Below are positions 26,127-34,808 of a DNA stretch of 64,000 bases, piece by piece. The DNA is taken from NCBI RefSeq assembly GCF_014204915.1, contig NZ_JACHMH010000001.1, forward strand, positions 8,333,501-8,397,500, read 5' to 3'. The notes beneath the pieces are model-generated. The model saw nothing but the letters and a program-made list of their open reading frames with translations. It was not told the DNA's origin and searched no databases. Both the position numbers and the translations under genes were made by a program. The stretch comes from Crossiella cryophila. GTDB lineage: Bacteria; Actinomycetota; Actinomycetes; Mycobacteriales; Pseudonocardiaceae. Numbering within the stretch: the stretch's first letter is position 1; every line of letters begins with the position of its first letter.

Positions 26127-26530
26127 GGCTCCCAGACACCGGCGGCCGTCCCCTCCTGGACGTGCCGCCGGTAGGTCTGGACCTTGCCCTCGATCACCGC
26201 CAGGTTCGCCTGCAACTCGGTGATCTTCTCCCGCACCGTCCGCTCGTGTTCCTCCAGCAAGGCAAGGCGTTCCGCCTCGTTGCCGGGTCCGAGCCGGACC
26301 AGGCGGGCGAACTCCTTGATCACCGTGATCGGCATGCCGGATGCACGCAGCCGGTTGCACAGCACCAGCCAGTCCACATCGGACTCCGCGAACAGCCGCT
26401 GCCCGCCGCTGGTACGCGGGATCTCGCGCAGGAACAGGCCCTCGCGCTCGAAGAAGCGCAGCGCGTGCACGCTCAACCCGGTCGCCTCGGCGACCCGTCC
26501 GATCGGCAGCCCCAAGCCACTGGTGGTCAC
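26108..26530 (-). CDS. MerR family transcriptional regulator
   Basis: A 140-residue activator type. The winged helix-turn-helix is at residues 6-75 (LPIGRVAEATGLSVHALRFFEREGL in pattern), followed by the dimerisation coiled coil rich in Glu and Leu. No metal-binding cysteines are present, so it belongs to the small-molecule or redox-sensing group, as found next to NAD(P)-dependent oxidoreductases. The GTG start at 26530 has AAGGAG eight bases upstream. A longer frame on this strand is an artefact of GC bias. It diverges from the SDR gene, whose promoter has the MerR layout. Confidence 0.9.
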   Translation of the reverse strand: MTTSGLGLPIGRVAEATGLSVHALRFFEREGLFLREIPRTSGGQRLFAESDVDWLVLCNRLRASGMPITVIKEFARLVRLGPGNEAERLALLEEHERTVREKITELQANLAVIEGKVQTYRRHVQEGTAAGVWEPQGRIS

Positions 26531-26538
26531 GGCACTCC

Positions 26539-26569
26539 TTGACCTAGAGAACACTCTAGATTTTAGCGT
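26539..26569 (+). promoter_or_regulatory. MerR-type promoter of the SDR gene, leaderless
   Basis: TTGACC (26539-26544) and TAGCGT (26564-26569) are 19 bp apart, the long spacer that MerR activators need. A perfect inverted repeat, CTAGAG-AACA-CTCTAG (26544-26559), sits between them. The start codon is at 26576, seven bases after the -10 box, so the mRNA should begin at or next to the ATG. Confidence 0.75.
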
Positions 26570-26575
26570 CGCCCC

Positions 26576-27472
26576 ATGCCCTTCACCGCGCACAGCACCG
26601 CAGCCGAAGTCCTCACCGGCGTCGACCTCACCGGGCGGACCGCCCTGGTCACCGGCGGCTACTCCGGGCTGGGCCTGGAGATCACCCGCGCGCTGACCGC
26701 CGCGGGCGCGCACGTCCTGGTCCCGGCCCGCCGCCCACAGATCGCCCGCACCCACCTCCCGGACACCGAGATCGACGCCCTGGACCTGGCCGACCAGCGC
26801 GACATCCGCGACTTCGCCGCCCGGTTCCTGGACTCCGGCCGCACCCTGGACCTGGTGATCGCCAACGCGGGCATCATGGCCTGCCCGGAAACCCGGGTCG
26901 GACCGGGCTGGGAAGCGCACTTCGCGGTCAACCACCTCGGCCACTACGCCCTGGTCAACCGGCTCCGCCCGGCCCTGTCCAGCACCGCGCGGGTGGTGTC
27001 GGTCAGCTCCTCCGGCCACTTCCTCGCCGACATCCGCTGGGCCGACCCGCACTGGCACACCGGCTACGACCGCTGGCTCGCCTACGCGCAGAGCAAAACC
27101 GCGAACGCCCTGTTCGCGCTGCACCTGGACACCCTGGGCGTGCGGTCCTTCGCCGTGCACCCCGGCAGCATCCTCACCCCGCTGCAACGCCACATCCCGC
27201 GCGAAGAGCAGCTCGCCCTGGGCTGGTTCGCCGCCGACGGCACCCCCGCGCCCGGGTTCAAGACCCCGGCGCAGGGCGCGGCCACCGCGGTGTGGGCGGC
27301 GACCGCGCCCGAACTGGACGCGCACGGCGGGGCGTACTGCCAGGACAACGCACTGGCCAGGCCCGCGGCCACCGAGGACATGCTGATCGGCGGCGTCAAA
27401 CCGTGGGCGCGGGACCCGGCAGCCGCGGCCCGGCTGTGGGACCTCTCCGCCGAGCTGACCGGCGTGGGCTGA
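26576..27472 (+). CDS. SDR family oxidoreductase (retinol-dehydrogenase-like)
   Basis: A 298-residue short-chain dehydrogenase. The cofactor motif TGGYSGLGLEI is near residue 25, NAGIMA near 100, and the catalytic residues are SVSSSGHFLAD with YAQSKTAN. The longer C-terminal part (GGVKPWARDPAAAARLWDLS) is typical of the WW-oxidoreductase/retinol dehydrogenase-like branch. The ATG at 26576 is expected to be at the 5' end of the mRNA. Activation by the adjacent divergent MerR protein is well supported by the promoter architecture. The natural substrate is unknown. Confidence 0.92.
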   Translation: MPFTAHSTAAEVLTGVDLTGRTALVTGGYSGLGLEITRALTAAGAHVLVPARRPQIARTHLPDTEIDALDLADQRDIRDFAARFLDSGRTLDLVIANAGIMACPETRVGPGWEAHFAVNHLGHYALVNRLRPALSSTARVVSVSSSGHFLADIRWADPHWHTGYDRWLAYAQSKTANALFALHLDTLGVRSFAVHPGSILTPLQRHIPREEQLALGWFAADGTPAPGFKTPAQGAATAVWAATAPELDAHGGAYCQDNALARPAATEDMLIGGVKPWARDPAAAARLWDLSAELTGVG

Positions 27473-27474
27473 GA

Positions 27475-28308
27475 TCAGCGGAAGGCCCCGGAATGCTCGG
27501 CCACCCAGTCGGCGAAGGTGCGCGCGGGCCGCCCCAGCAGCTGCGCCACCGCCGGATCCACGGTGTAGCCCTCCGGCGGCGGGTCGGCGTACCAGCCGAT
27601 GACGTGCTCGACCGCCGCCGGCGAGTACCCCCAGCCCCGCATCCGCGCCCTGGCCTGCTTCTCGGTCAGCTCGACGAACCGGATGTCCCGGCCCAGCACC
27701 GCGCCCAGCTGCCGGATCCGATCGGCGAAGGTCAGCACCTCCGGCCCGGTGAGCACGTAGTCGCGGCCGCCGTGCCCGTCCTCGGTGAGCGTGCGCACCG
27801 CCACCTCAGCGAGGTCCGCGTCGTGCACCATGGCGCTGCGCAGCGCGGGGAAAGCCTCCCGCACCACGCCCTCGTCCCGGATCGACTCCACCCAGCCGAG
27901 GGTGTTGGACATGAACTCCACCGCCCGCAACGTGGTCTGGGCCAGCCCGGCCGCCTCGATCGCCCGCTCCACCGGTCCCGGCTCGCCACCCCACAGCGTG
28001 CTCACCCGCCGCACCCCGGCCGCGGCGATCTCCCCGGCCAGTTCGGGACCGGTGCGCAGCGGGGCGCCGGTGGCCGCGTCATAGGTGAGCAGGAACATCG
28101 CGCTCGCCCCGGCCAGTGCGGGGCGGAGGCTGCCGGGGTCGGCCAGGTCACCCACGGCCACCTCCACCCCGTCCGGGAACACCGCTCGTTCCGGACTTCG
28201 GGTCAGCGCCCGCACCCGGTGGCCCCGGCGGCGCAGTTCGGCCAGCACCCGGCCGCCGATGTTCCCGGTCGCCCCGGCGACCAGCGTGATTCCGTTGTCA
28301 TCGATCAT
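27475..28308 (-). CDS. NmrA-like NAD(P)-binding protein
   Basis: A 277-residue atypical SDR. LVAGATGNIGGRVLAELRRRGH gives the glycine-rich dinucleotide site at residues 9-30, and no YxxxK catalytic pair is evident, as expected for NmrA/HSCARG proteins and quinone oxidoreductase 2 relatives. The C-terminal part contains FADWVAEHSGAFR. It ends 2 bp from the convergent SDR gene. Its promoter on the minus strand has the same MerR layout as the SDR gene, so it is probably induced by a MerR protein and read from a leaderless mRNA. Confidence 0.88.
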   Translation of the reverse strand: MIDDNGITLVAGATGNIGGRVLAELRRRGHRVRALTRSPERAVFPDGVEVAVGDLADPGSLRPALAGASAMFLLTYDAATGAPLRTGPELAGEIAAAGVRRVSTLWGGEPGPVERAIEAAGLAQTTLRAVEFMSNTLGWVESIRDEGVVREAFPALRSAMVHDADLAEVAVRTLTEDGHGGRDYVLTGPEVLTFADRIRQLGAVLGRDIRFVELTEKQARARMRGWGYSPAAVEHVIGWYADPPPEGYTVDPAVAQLLGRPARTFADWVAEHSGAFR

Positions 28309-28315
28309 GATCCGG

Positions 28316-28346
28316 AGGCTATTTCCTCCATTTAACTGGAGGTCAA
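28316..28346 (-). promoter_or_regulatory. MerR-type promoter of the NmrA-like gene, leaderless
   Basis: On the minus strand TTGACC (28346-28341) and TAGCCT (28321-28316) are 19 bp apart and enclose CCTCCA-GTTAAA-TGGAGG, a perfect inverted repeat at 28342-28325 that resembles SoxR-type sites. The ATG at 28308 is eight bases after the -10 box. Confidence 0.72.
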
Positions 28347-28394
28347 CGGCCGAATCGCGGGCGCTCGGGGCGGCCGCCTACGATTCACCTCGAT

Positions 28395-30032
28395 ATGAGC
28401 GCCACACTCGTCGCCAAGGGTCTCGCCGCAGGGCATGGGGACCGTGTTCTGTTCTCCGGTCTGGACCTGGTCGTCGCCCCCGGCGATGTGATCGGCCTGG
28501 TCGGGGTGAACGGGGCTGGCAAGTCCACCCTGCTGCGCACCCTCGGCGGGCTGCTCACCGCCGAGGAGGGCTCGATCCGGCTCAACCCGCCCAGCGCCGT
28601 CGTCGGCCACCTCCCCCAGGAACCGGAACGCCGGGCCGGGGAATCGGTGCGGGACTTCCTGGCCCGCCGCACCGGGGTCGCCGCCGCGCAGACGCGGATG
28701 GACCTCGACCTGGAGGCGCTGACCGCGGGCGCGCCCGGCTCCGACGACGCCTACTCCGACAGCCTGGAACGCTGGCTGGCCCTCGGCGGCGCGGACCTGG
28801 ACGAGCGGATGGGCGAGGTGGTCGCCGACCTGGGCCTGTCCGTCGGCCTGGACGCGCCGATGACCGGGCTCTCCGGTGGGCAGGCCGCGCGGGCCGGACT
28901 GGCCTCGCTGCTGCTGAGCCGGTACGACATCTTCCTGCTCGACGAGCCCACCAACGACCTCGACCTGGACGGCCTGGACCGCCTCGAAGCCTTCGTCACC
29001 GGGCTGCGCGCCGGGACGGTGCTGGTCAGCCACGACCGCGAGTTCCTCACCCGCACCGTCAACCGGGTGGTCGAACTCGACCTCGTCCAGCAGCAGATCC
29101 GCAGTTACGGCGGCGGCTACACCGCCTACCTCACCGAACGCGAGGTCGCCCGGCGGCACGCCCGCGACCAGTACGACGAGTACGCCGACACCGTCTCCGC
29201 CCTGGAAGCACGAGCCCGCACCCAGCGGTCCTGGATGGAGAAGGGCGTCAAGAACGCCCGCCGCAAGGCCGGGGACAACGACAAACAGGGCCGCAAGTTC
29301 CGCAGCGAGTCCACCGAGAAACAGGCATCCAAGGCCCGGCAGACCGAACGGCTGATCGAACGCCTGGACGTGGTGGACGAACCCCGCAAGGAGTGGGAGC
29401 TGCGCCTGGAAATCGCCGCCGCACCCCGCGCCGGGGCGGTGGTGGCCACGCTGCGGGCCGCGGTGCTGCGCCGCGGCGGCTTCACCCTCGGACCGGTGGA
29501 CCTGCAGATCGACTGGGCGGACAAGGTCGCCATCACCGGCGCCAACGGGGCGGGCAAATCCACCCTGCTCGCCGCGTTGCTCGGCCGCGCACAACTCGAC
29601 TCGGGCCAGGCGTCACTCGGGCCGGGTGTGGTGGTCGGCGAGGTCGACCAGGCCCGCGGCCTGTTCCTCGGCGGCGAACCCCTCGTCGACGCGTTCAACG
29701 CGGCCGTGCCCGAACAGGCCCCGGCCGAGGTGCGCACGCTGCTGGCCAAGTTCGGGCTGAACGCGGTGCACGTGACCCGCCCGGCCGCCACCCTCTCCCC
29801 CGGCGAACGCACCCGCGCCGCCCTCGCCCTGCTCCAGGCCCGAGGCGTCAACCTGCTCGTCCTGGACGAGCCCACCAACCACCTGGACCTGCCCGCGATC
29901 GAACAGCTCGAACAGGCCCTCGCCAACTACCCGGGCACGTTGCTGCTGGTCACGCACGACCGGCGGATGCTGGACACGGTCGCCACCACCCGGCACCTGC
30001 ACGTGGACAACGGCAAGGTCACCGACCGCTGA
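28395..30032 (+). CDS. ABC-F family ATPase
   Basis: A 545-residue soluble protein with two ABC domains and no membrane segment. The first Walker A is GVNGAGKST (37-45) with signature LSGGQ near 158 and Walker B IFLLDEPTNDLD. The second is GANGAGKST near 380, with signature LSPGE near 465 and LLVLDEPTNHLD. The charged linker between them (about 245-330, EKGVKNARRKAGDNDKQGRK in pattern) is the P-site tRNA interaction motif. ABC-F proteins bind the ribosomal E site and give translation control or protection from ribosome-targeting antibiotics; which applies here is unknown. The 86-bp gap upstream is shared with the divergent NmrA-like gene. Confidence 0.93.
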   Translation: MSATLVAKGLAAGHGDRVLFSGLDLVVAPGDVIGLVGVNGAGKSTLLRTLGGLLTAEEGSIRLNPPSAVVGHLPQEPERRAGESVRDFLARRTGVAAAQTRMDLDLEALTAGAPGSDDAYSDSLERWLALGGADLDERMGEVVADLGLSVGLDAPMTGLSGGQAARAGLASLLLSRYDIFLLDEPTNDLDLDGLDRLEAFVTGLRAGTVLVSHDREFLTRTVNRVVELDLVQQQIRSYGGGYTAYLTEREVARRHARDQYDEYADTVSALEARARTQRSWMEKGVKNARRKAGDNDKQGRKFRSESTEKQASKARQTERLIERLDVVDEPRKEWELRLEIAAAPRAGAVVATLRAAVLRRGGFTLGPVDLQIDWADKVAITGANGAGKSTLLAALLGRAQLDSGQASLGPGVVVGEVDQARGLFLGGEPLVDAFNAAVPEQAPAEVRTLLAKFGLNAVHVTRPAATLSPGERTRAALALLQARGVNLLVLDEPTNHLDLPAIEQLEQALANYPGTLLLVTHDRRMLDTVATTRHLHVDNGKVTDR

Positions 30033-30033
30033 C

Positions 30034-30070
30034 ACCGGGCCGCACCGGGTGATCCCCGGCGCGGCCCGGT
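30034..30070. terminator. Strong bidirectional terminator hairpin
   Basis: ACCGGGCCGC (30034-30043) pairs perfectly with GCGGCCCGGT (30061-30070), and an inner CCGGG/CCCGG stem continues it. It lies between the convergent ABC-F gene and the aminopeptidase gene, which ends the hydroxyproline operon. Confidence 0.8.
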
Positions 30071-30074
30071 CAGC

Positions 30075-31517
30075 TCAGCGCGGCAGGTGCGACCGCACCC
30101 ACTGCTCGATGCCGTCGGCGGTGATCGGCAGCGCCTCGGACAGCACCTGATTGCCGGTGTCGGTGACCAGCAGGTCGTCCTCGATCCGGACGCCGATCCC
30201 GCGCAGTTCCGGCGGCACGGTCTCGTCGTTGGGGTGGAAGTACAGGCCCGGTTCCACGGTCAGCGTCATCCCCGCCTCCAGGGTGCCGGCGTGGTAGGCC
30301 TTGGCGCTGGAAGAAGCGCAGTCGTGCACGTCCAGGCCCAGGTAGTGGCCAGTGCCGTGCACCATGTAGCGGCGGTGCTGCTGGCCGTTCTGGTCCAGCG
30401 CCTCGGCCACCGAGACCTTCAGCAGGCCCCACTCGTGCAGGCCGGTCGCGATGACCTCCATCGCCTTGTTGTGGAAGGCCCGGTACTCCACGCCCGGCTT
30501 GACCTCGGCCATCGCCGCGGTGTGCGCCTTGTGCACCAGGTCATAGATCCGCCGCTGCGGTTCGCTGAACGTGCCCGAGACCGGGAAGGTCCTGGTCACG
30601 TCCGCGGTGTAGAGGGTGCGGACCTCGACACCGGCGTCCATCAGCAGCGCGCAGTCCTCGGGCACCGGGCCGTCGCAGCGCACCCAGTGCAGCACCGGGG
30701 CGTGCGGGCCGGCGGCCAGGATGGAGGCGTAGCCGACACCGTTGCCCTCGGTGCGGCCGCGCCGGTCGAAGGTGCCCTGCAGCCAGCGCTCACCGCCGCG
30801 GCTGATCGCGTAGGGCAGTTCGCGGGCCACGTCCTGGAAACCGAGCACGGTGGCGTCGATGGCCTGCTGGAGCTGGCCGATCTCCCAGTCGTCCTTGATC
30901 CGGCGCAGTTCGGACAGCGTGCGCCGCAGCTGCAACGTCTCGGCCACGGTGCCGGGCGCGAGGGCGTCCAGCAGCGGTTCGACGCCGCTGGTGACCAGCA
31001 CCGCCGGGATCGCCCCACGCAGCGAGGAGGGCAGTTCCTCGATCGGCCGCACCGGGATCTCCAGCGCCTCCGACCATTCCGGCAGGCCGGGCACCGGGCC
31101 GATCCACAGTTCGCCGTCACGGGCGTTGGCGAAGAAGTCCGCCTCGTCGGCACGGGCGGGCTGCCGCAGGTGCAGCACCGCGTCGTGGCCGCCGCCGGCG
31201 GGGGTCATCACCAGCACCGCGCCCTCGGCCTGGCAGCCCGTCAGCCAGACGAAGTCGCTGTCGGCGCGGAAGTCGTAGTCGGTGTCGTTGGCGCGAACCG
31301 GGGCGCGGCCCGCGGCGACCGCGATGCGCTTGCCCGGCAGGGCGGCGGAGAGCCGGGCCCGGTGTGCCGCCGAGGCCTTGGCCAGGCCGTCCGGCACCCG
31401 GACCGCGCGGTCGGCGGGGCCCCAGCCGGTGCCGATGAGGGCACGGAAGCCCTCGGCATCGATCGGCCGGATCGGGTCACGCCGGGCGGGTTCCTCCGCC
31501 TCGTTCTGGGTAGTCAC
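30075..31517 (-). CDS. pepP: Xaa-Pro aminopeptidase (aminopeptidase P, M24B)
   Basis: Removes an N-terminal residue that precedes proline or hydroxyproline. The 480 residues match the family. An N-terminal creatinase-like domain (about residues 40-190) precedes the pita-bread metal domain. Metal ligands lie in LLMDAGVEVRTLYTADVTRTF, HGTGHYLGLDVHD, TVEPGLYF and IRIEDD-type sequence (GVRIEDDLLV). The GTG start at 31517 with GGAGGAG directly upstream is preferred over a frame opening 21 bases earlier. It is 17 bp behind the aldehyde dehydrogenase and last in the operon, so it probably feeds hydroxyproline released from peptides into the pathway. Confidence 0.93.
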   Translation of the reverse strand: MTTQNEAEEPARRDPIRPIDAEGFRALIGTGWGPADRAVRVPDGLAKASAAHRARLSAALPGKRIAVAAGRAPVRANDTDYDFRADSDFVWLTGCQAEGAVLVMTPAGGGHDAVLHLRQPARADEADFFANARDGELWIGPVPGLPEWSEALEIPVRPIEELPSSLRGAIPAVLVTSGVEPLLDALAPGTVAETLQLRRTLSELRRIKDDWEIGQLQQAIDATVLGFQDVARELPYAISRGGERWLQGTFDRRGRTEGNGVGYASILAAGPHAPVLHWVRCDGPVPEDCALLMDAGVEVRTLYTADVTRTFPVSGTFSEPQRRIYDLVHKAHTAAMAEVKPGVEYRAFHNKAMEVIATGLHEWGLLKVSVAEALDQNGQQHRRYMVHGTGHYLGLDVHDCASSSAKAYHAGTLEAGMTLTVEPGLYFHPNDETVPPELRGIGVRIEDDLLVTDTGNQVLSEALPITADGIEQWVRSHLPR

Positions 31518-31534
31518 TGCTCCTCCTGCCGTGT

Positions 31535-32896
31535 TCACGCCTGTACCTGCACAGTACGTTCCCTGGTGTAGAACCGGACGGCCGCCTTGCCCTGCTCCTT
31601 CTCGCCGTAGCCGGAGTGCTTCTCGCCGCCGAAGGGCAGGTGGAAGTCCACGCCGTTGGTGGGCAGGTTGACCTTGACCATGCCGGACTCGCTGCGCCGC
31701 ACCGCGGTCAGCGCCGCACCGAGGTCGGCCGTGTACACCGAGGTGACCAGGCCGAACTGGGTGCCGTTGGCCCGCGCGAACGCCTCATCGGCACTGGCCA
31801 CCCCGGCCAGGGCGGTGATGGGGCCGAAGACCTCCTCGTGGAACAGCGGCGCGTCCGGGGACAGCCCGTCCAGGAGCACCGGGTTGAGGTACCAGCCGTC
31901 GGTGGCCTCGGTGTGCGGCTTGGTCAGCAGCCGTCCGCCCGCGGCCTCGGCCTGGGCGGCGGCGGTGAACACCTGTTCCCGGGCGCCCTCGGTGATCACC
32001 GGGCCGAGGTCGGGGCTCTCGGCCGGGTCGTCGACGCGCAGTCCGGTGACCGCGGCGACCAGCCGGTCGGTGAACGGGCCGGGGTCGCCGACGACGAAGA
32101 TCCGTTTGGTGGCGGTGCACTTCTGCCCGGCGTAACCCATGGCGGCCCTGGCCACGTCCTGCGCGGCGCGGTCCAGGTCGGCGTCGGGCAGCACGATGGT
32201 GGCGGAGAGGCCGCCCATCTCGGCCTGCACCGGGATGCCGCGCTGGGCGGCGGCCACCGAGATGATCCGGCCGACCGTGGTGGATCCGGTGAAGGACACC
32301 ACGTCCACGGTGTCCAGCAGGGCCGAGCCGGTTTCCGCGCCGCCGGGGGTGACGGCCAGGAGTCCGGCGGGCAGCACCCGGTCGAACAGGGTGGCGATCC
32401 GCTGGGCGACCGCGGTGGCCTCCGGCGCGGGCTTGATCACCACTCCGTTGCCGGCGGCGAGCGCGGGTGCGAGCTTCCAGACCGGGATGGCCAGGGGGAA
32501 GTTCCACGGGGTGACGAGTCCGGCGACGCCGCGGGCCCGCCGGGTGGTGAAGGCCAGGCCGCCCGCGGTGGGGTAGTTCTCCCCGGCCGGGTCGTAGGCC
32601 TGCTGGGCGTAGTAGCGCAGGATGGCGACGGCCCTGGCGACCTCGGCGGCGGCTTCCTGCCGTGGTTTGCCGACCTCGCGCACGATGAGGTCGGTGAGGT
32701 GCCCGGCGTCCTGCTCGAACTCGGCGACCGCGGCGGTCAGCGCGGCCGAGCGCACGGCGGGTCCGGCGTCCTCCCAGTCCCGCCCGGCGGCGCGGGCGCG
32801 GGCGACGGTGGCCTCGACGGCGGCGCGGTCGGCGGCCGCGGTCGCCACGACGATCTCGGCCGGCCGCTGCGGACTGGTGGACACGATGGTGCTCAC
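31535..32896 (-). CDS. Aldehyde dehydrogenase, probable 2-oxoglutarate semialdehyde dehydrogenase
   Basis: A 453-residue NAD(P)-dependent dehydrogenase. PWNFPLAIPVWK and FTGSTTVGRII form the cofactor site, the general base is in AEMGGLSATIV, and the nucleophile is in GYAGQKCTATKR. The C-terminal LPFGGEKHSGYGEKEQG is typical of the branch that includes 2-oxoglutarate semialdehyde dehydrogenase, the last step of hydroxyproline breakdown to 2-oxoglutarate. The GTG start at 32896 overlaps the epimerase stop codon by 4 bp. Specificity is inferred from operon position; a longer upstream frame is not supported. Confidence 0.87.
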   Translation of the reverse strand: MSTIVSTSPQRPAEIVVATAAADRAAVEATVARARAAGRDWEDAGPAVRSAALTAAVAEFEQDAGHLTDLIVREVGKPRQEAAAEVARAVAILRYYAQQAYDPAGENYPTAGGLAFTTRRARGVAGLVTPWNFPLAIPVWKLAPALAAGNGVVIKPAPEATAVAQRIATLFDRVLPAGLLAVTPGGAETGSALLDTVDVVSFTGSTTVGRIISVAAAQRGIPVQAEMGGLSATIVLPDADLDRAAQDVARAAMGYAGQKCTATKRIFVVGDPGPFTDRLVAAVTGLRVDDPAESPDLGPVITEGAREQVFTAAAQAEAAGGRLLTKPHTEATDGWYLNPVLLDGLSPDAPLFHEEVFGPITALAGVASADEAFARANGTQFGLVTSVYTADLGAALTAVRRSESGMVKVNLPTNGVDFHLPFGGEKHSGYGEKEQGKAAVRFYTRERTVQVQA

Positions 32897-33894
32897 AGCA
32901 CGAACCCCCTCGGGAACGGATCGGTCGGGTCGAGCAGGTACTGGCCCATCCCGGTGATCCACGCGCGTCCGGTGACGGCGGGGATGATCGCGGGCCGGTC
33001 GGCCACGGTGGTCTCCCCGGTGATCCGCCCGGTGAAGCGGGTGCCGATGAAGGACTCGTTGACGAAGTCCGCGCCGACCTCAAGCTCGCCCCGACTGTGC
33101 AACACCGCCATCCGCGCGCATGTTCCCGTGCCGCAGGGGGATCGGTCGAACCAGCCGGGGTGGATGGCCATCGCGTTGCGGGCCTGCCCGCCGTCCCGGC
33201 CGGGCGCGGTGAACTGGACGTGCTTGCAGCCGTTGATGCCGGGTTCAAGGAGGTGAACCGGGCGGGCGGCGGCGTTGATGGCGTCCATGATGGACAGTCC
33301 GGCGGCCAGGATGCGGTCCTTCTCGGTGCGCTCGAAGGGGATGCCGAGCTGGTCCAGGGGCAGGATGGCGTAGAAGTTGCCGCCGTAGCCGAGGTCGTAG
33401 CGGATCCTGCCGTATCCGGGCACGTCGACGGTGGCGTCCAGGCGGTCGGTGTAGGCGGGCACGTTCTGGATGGTGACGTGTGCTGCCCGCCCGTCCCTGA
33501 CCTCGACCTCGGCCACGACCAGGCCGACCGGGGTGTCCAGGCGGACCCTGGTCATGGGTTCGGTGACCTCGACCATGCCGGTCTCCACCAGCACGGTGGC
33601 CACGCCGATGGTGCCGTGCCCGCACATGGGCAGGCAGCCGGATGCCTCGATGTAGAGCACGCCCCAGTCGGCGTCCGGGGTGGTGGGTGGTTGCAGGATG
33701 GCGCCGCTCATCGCGGCGTGCCCGCGGGGTTCGTTGATCAGCAGTTCGCGGATGTGGTCGAGGTGGTCGATGAAGTGTTCGCGGCGCGCGGCCATGGTGT
33801 CGCCGGGGATGACCCCGACGCCGCCGGTGATCACCCGGGTGGGCATGCCCTCGGTGTGCGAGTCGACCGCGCTGAAGTACCGGGCCGCGCGCAT
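32893..33894 (-). CDS. 4-hydroxyproline 2-epimerase (proline racemase family)
   Basis: Converts trans-4-hydroxy-L-proline to the cis-D isomer using two cysteines as acid and base. Both are present: Cys91 in CLPMCGHGTIG and Cys254 in RSPCGTGTCA. The 333 residues match the family, and DSHTEGMPTRVI near the N-terminus is diagnostic. The double-cysteine pattern excludes the trans-3-hydroxyproline dehydratases, where one Cys is replaced. The start is 1 bp after the deaminase stop codon. Proline racemase activity cannot be excluded from sequence alone, but the neighbours favour hydroxyproline. Confidence 0.9.
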   Translation of the reverse strand: MRAARYFSAVDSHTEGMPTRVITGGVGVIPGDTMAARREHFIDHLDHIRELLINEPRGHAAMSGAILQPPTTPDADWGVLYIEASGCLPMCGHGTIGVATVLVETGMVEVTEPMTRVRLDTPVGLVVAEVEVRDGRAAHVTIQNVPAYTDRLDATVDVPGYGRIRYDLGYGGNFYAILPLDQLGIPFERTEKDRILAAGLSIMDAINAAARPVHLLEPGINGCKHVQFTAPGRDGGQARNAMAIHPGWFDRSPCGTGTCARMAVLHSRGELEVGADFVNESFIGTRFTGRITGETTVADRPAIIPAVTGRAWITGMGQYLLDPTDPFPRGFVL

Positions 33895-33895
33895 C

Positions 33896-34807
33896 TCAGC
33901 CGGCCCGCAGCGAGTCGACGGCCCGGATCATGTCCGCGCGCAGCCGGTCCAGCTGGGCGGGTTCCAGGGGGCCGCGAGGCGGGCGGCAGGGTCCGCCGTA
34001 GCGGCCGACGTGGTCCATGCCGTACTTGATGGCCTGTACGAACTCCACCCGCGAGTCCCAGCGGAAGGCGGCCACCAGTGGTTCGTACAGTGCCCGCGCC
34101 TCGGCGAGTTTCCCTTGGGTGGCAAGCTCGTAGAGCCGGACCGACTCGGCGGGGAAGACGTTGGGGAACCCGGCGAACCACCCGGTGGCGCCCATCAGCA
34201 GGCTTTCCAGCACGACGTCGTCGGCCCCGGCGACCACGGTCAGCTCGGGCGCCTGCTCGCGGATCTCCAGTACCCGCCGCACATCCCCGGAGAACTCCTT
34301 GACCGCCACGATGTTCTCGATCTGGGCGATCTCGGCGAGGAGTTCGGGGGTGAGGTCGACCTTGGTGTCGATGGGGTTGTTGTAGACCATCACCGGCAGT
34401 CCGGCCTTGGCCACCTCGCGGAAGTGGTGCAGCACCTCGGCCGGGTTGGCCCGGTACATGGTGGGCGGCAGGCACAGCACCCCGTGCGCCCCGTCCTCGG
34501 CGGCCAGTTCGGCCCAGTAGCGGGCCTGGTGCGCGCCGACGCCGTGCACGCCGACCACGACGATTCCCTTGCCGCGCACGGCGTCCACCGCGGTGCGGGC
34601 GACCACCCGGCGTTCGGCGTCGGTCAGCGAGGAGTACTCGCCGAGTGACCCGTTCGGCCCGACACCCCGGCAGCCGTTGTCCACCAGCCAGCGGCAGTGT
34701 TCGGCGTAGCGGTCCAGGTCGGGTCGCAGTCCCGCGGGCGCGGCGGGGTCCTCGCGGTAGGGCAGCGCGGTCGCCACGATCACGCCGTCCAGTTTCTCGG
34801 TGCTCAA
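33896..34807 (-). CDS. DHDPS-family lyase, probable 1-pyrroline-4-hydroxy-2-carboxylate deaminase
   Basis: A 303-residue TIM-barrel enzyme of the dihydrodipicolinate synthase/N-acetylneuraminate lyase family. The Schiff-base lysine is Lys170 in IVAVKEFSGD and the proton-relay tyrosine is Tyr142 in MVYNNP. NGSLGEYSSLTDAER near residue 55 gives the phosphate/keto-acid binding loop. Lysine synthesis is unlikely given the location in a catabolic operon, where the deaminase that makes 2-oxoglutarate semialdehyde belongs to this family. The TTG start at 34807 is 1 bp after the previous stop, with a strong GGAGGAG site. Confidence 0.85.
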   Translation of the reverse strand: MSTEKLDGVIVATALPYREDPAAPAGLRPDLDRYAEHCRWLVDNGCRGVGPNGSLGEYSSLTDAERRVVARTAVDAVRGKGIVVVGVHGVGAHQARYWAELAAEDGAHGVLCLPPTMYRANPAEVLHHFREVAKAGLPVMVYNNPIDTKVDLTPELLAEIAQIENIVAVKEFSGDVRRVLEIREQAPELTVVAGADDVVLESLLMGATGWFAGFPNVFPAESVRLYELATQGKLAEARALYEPLVAAFRWDSRVEFVQAIKYGMDHVGRYGGPCRPPRGPLEPAQLDRLRADMIRAVDSLRAG

Positions 34808-34808
34808 C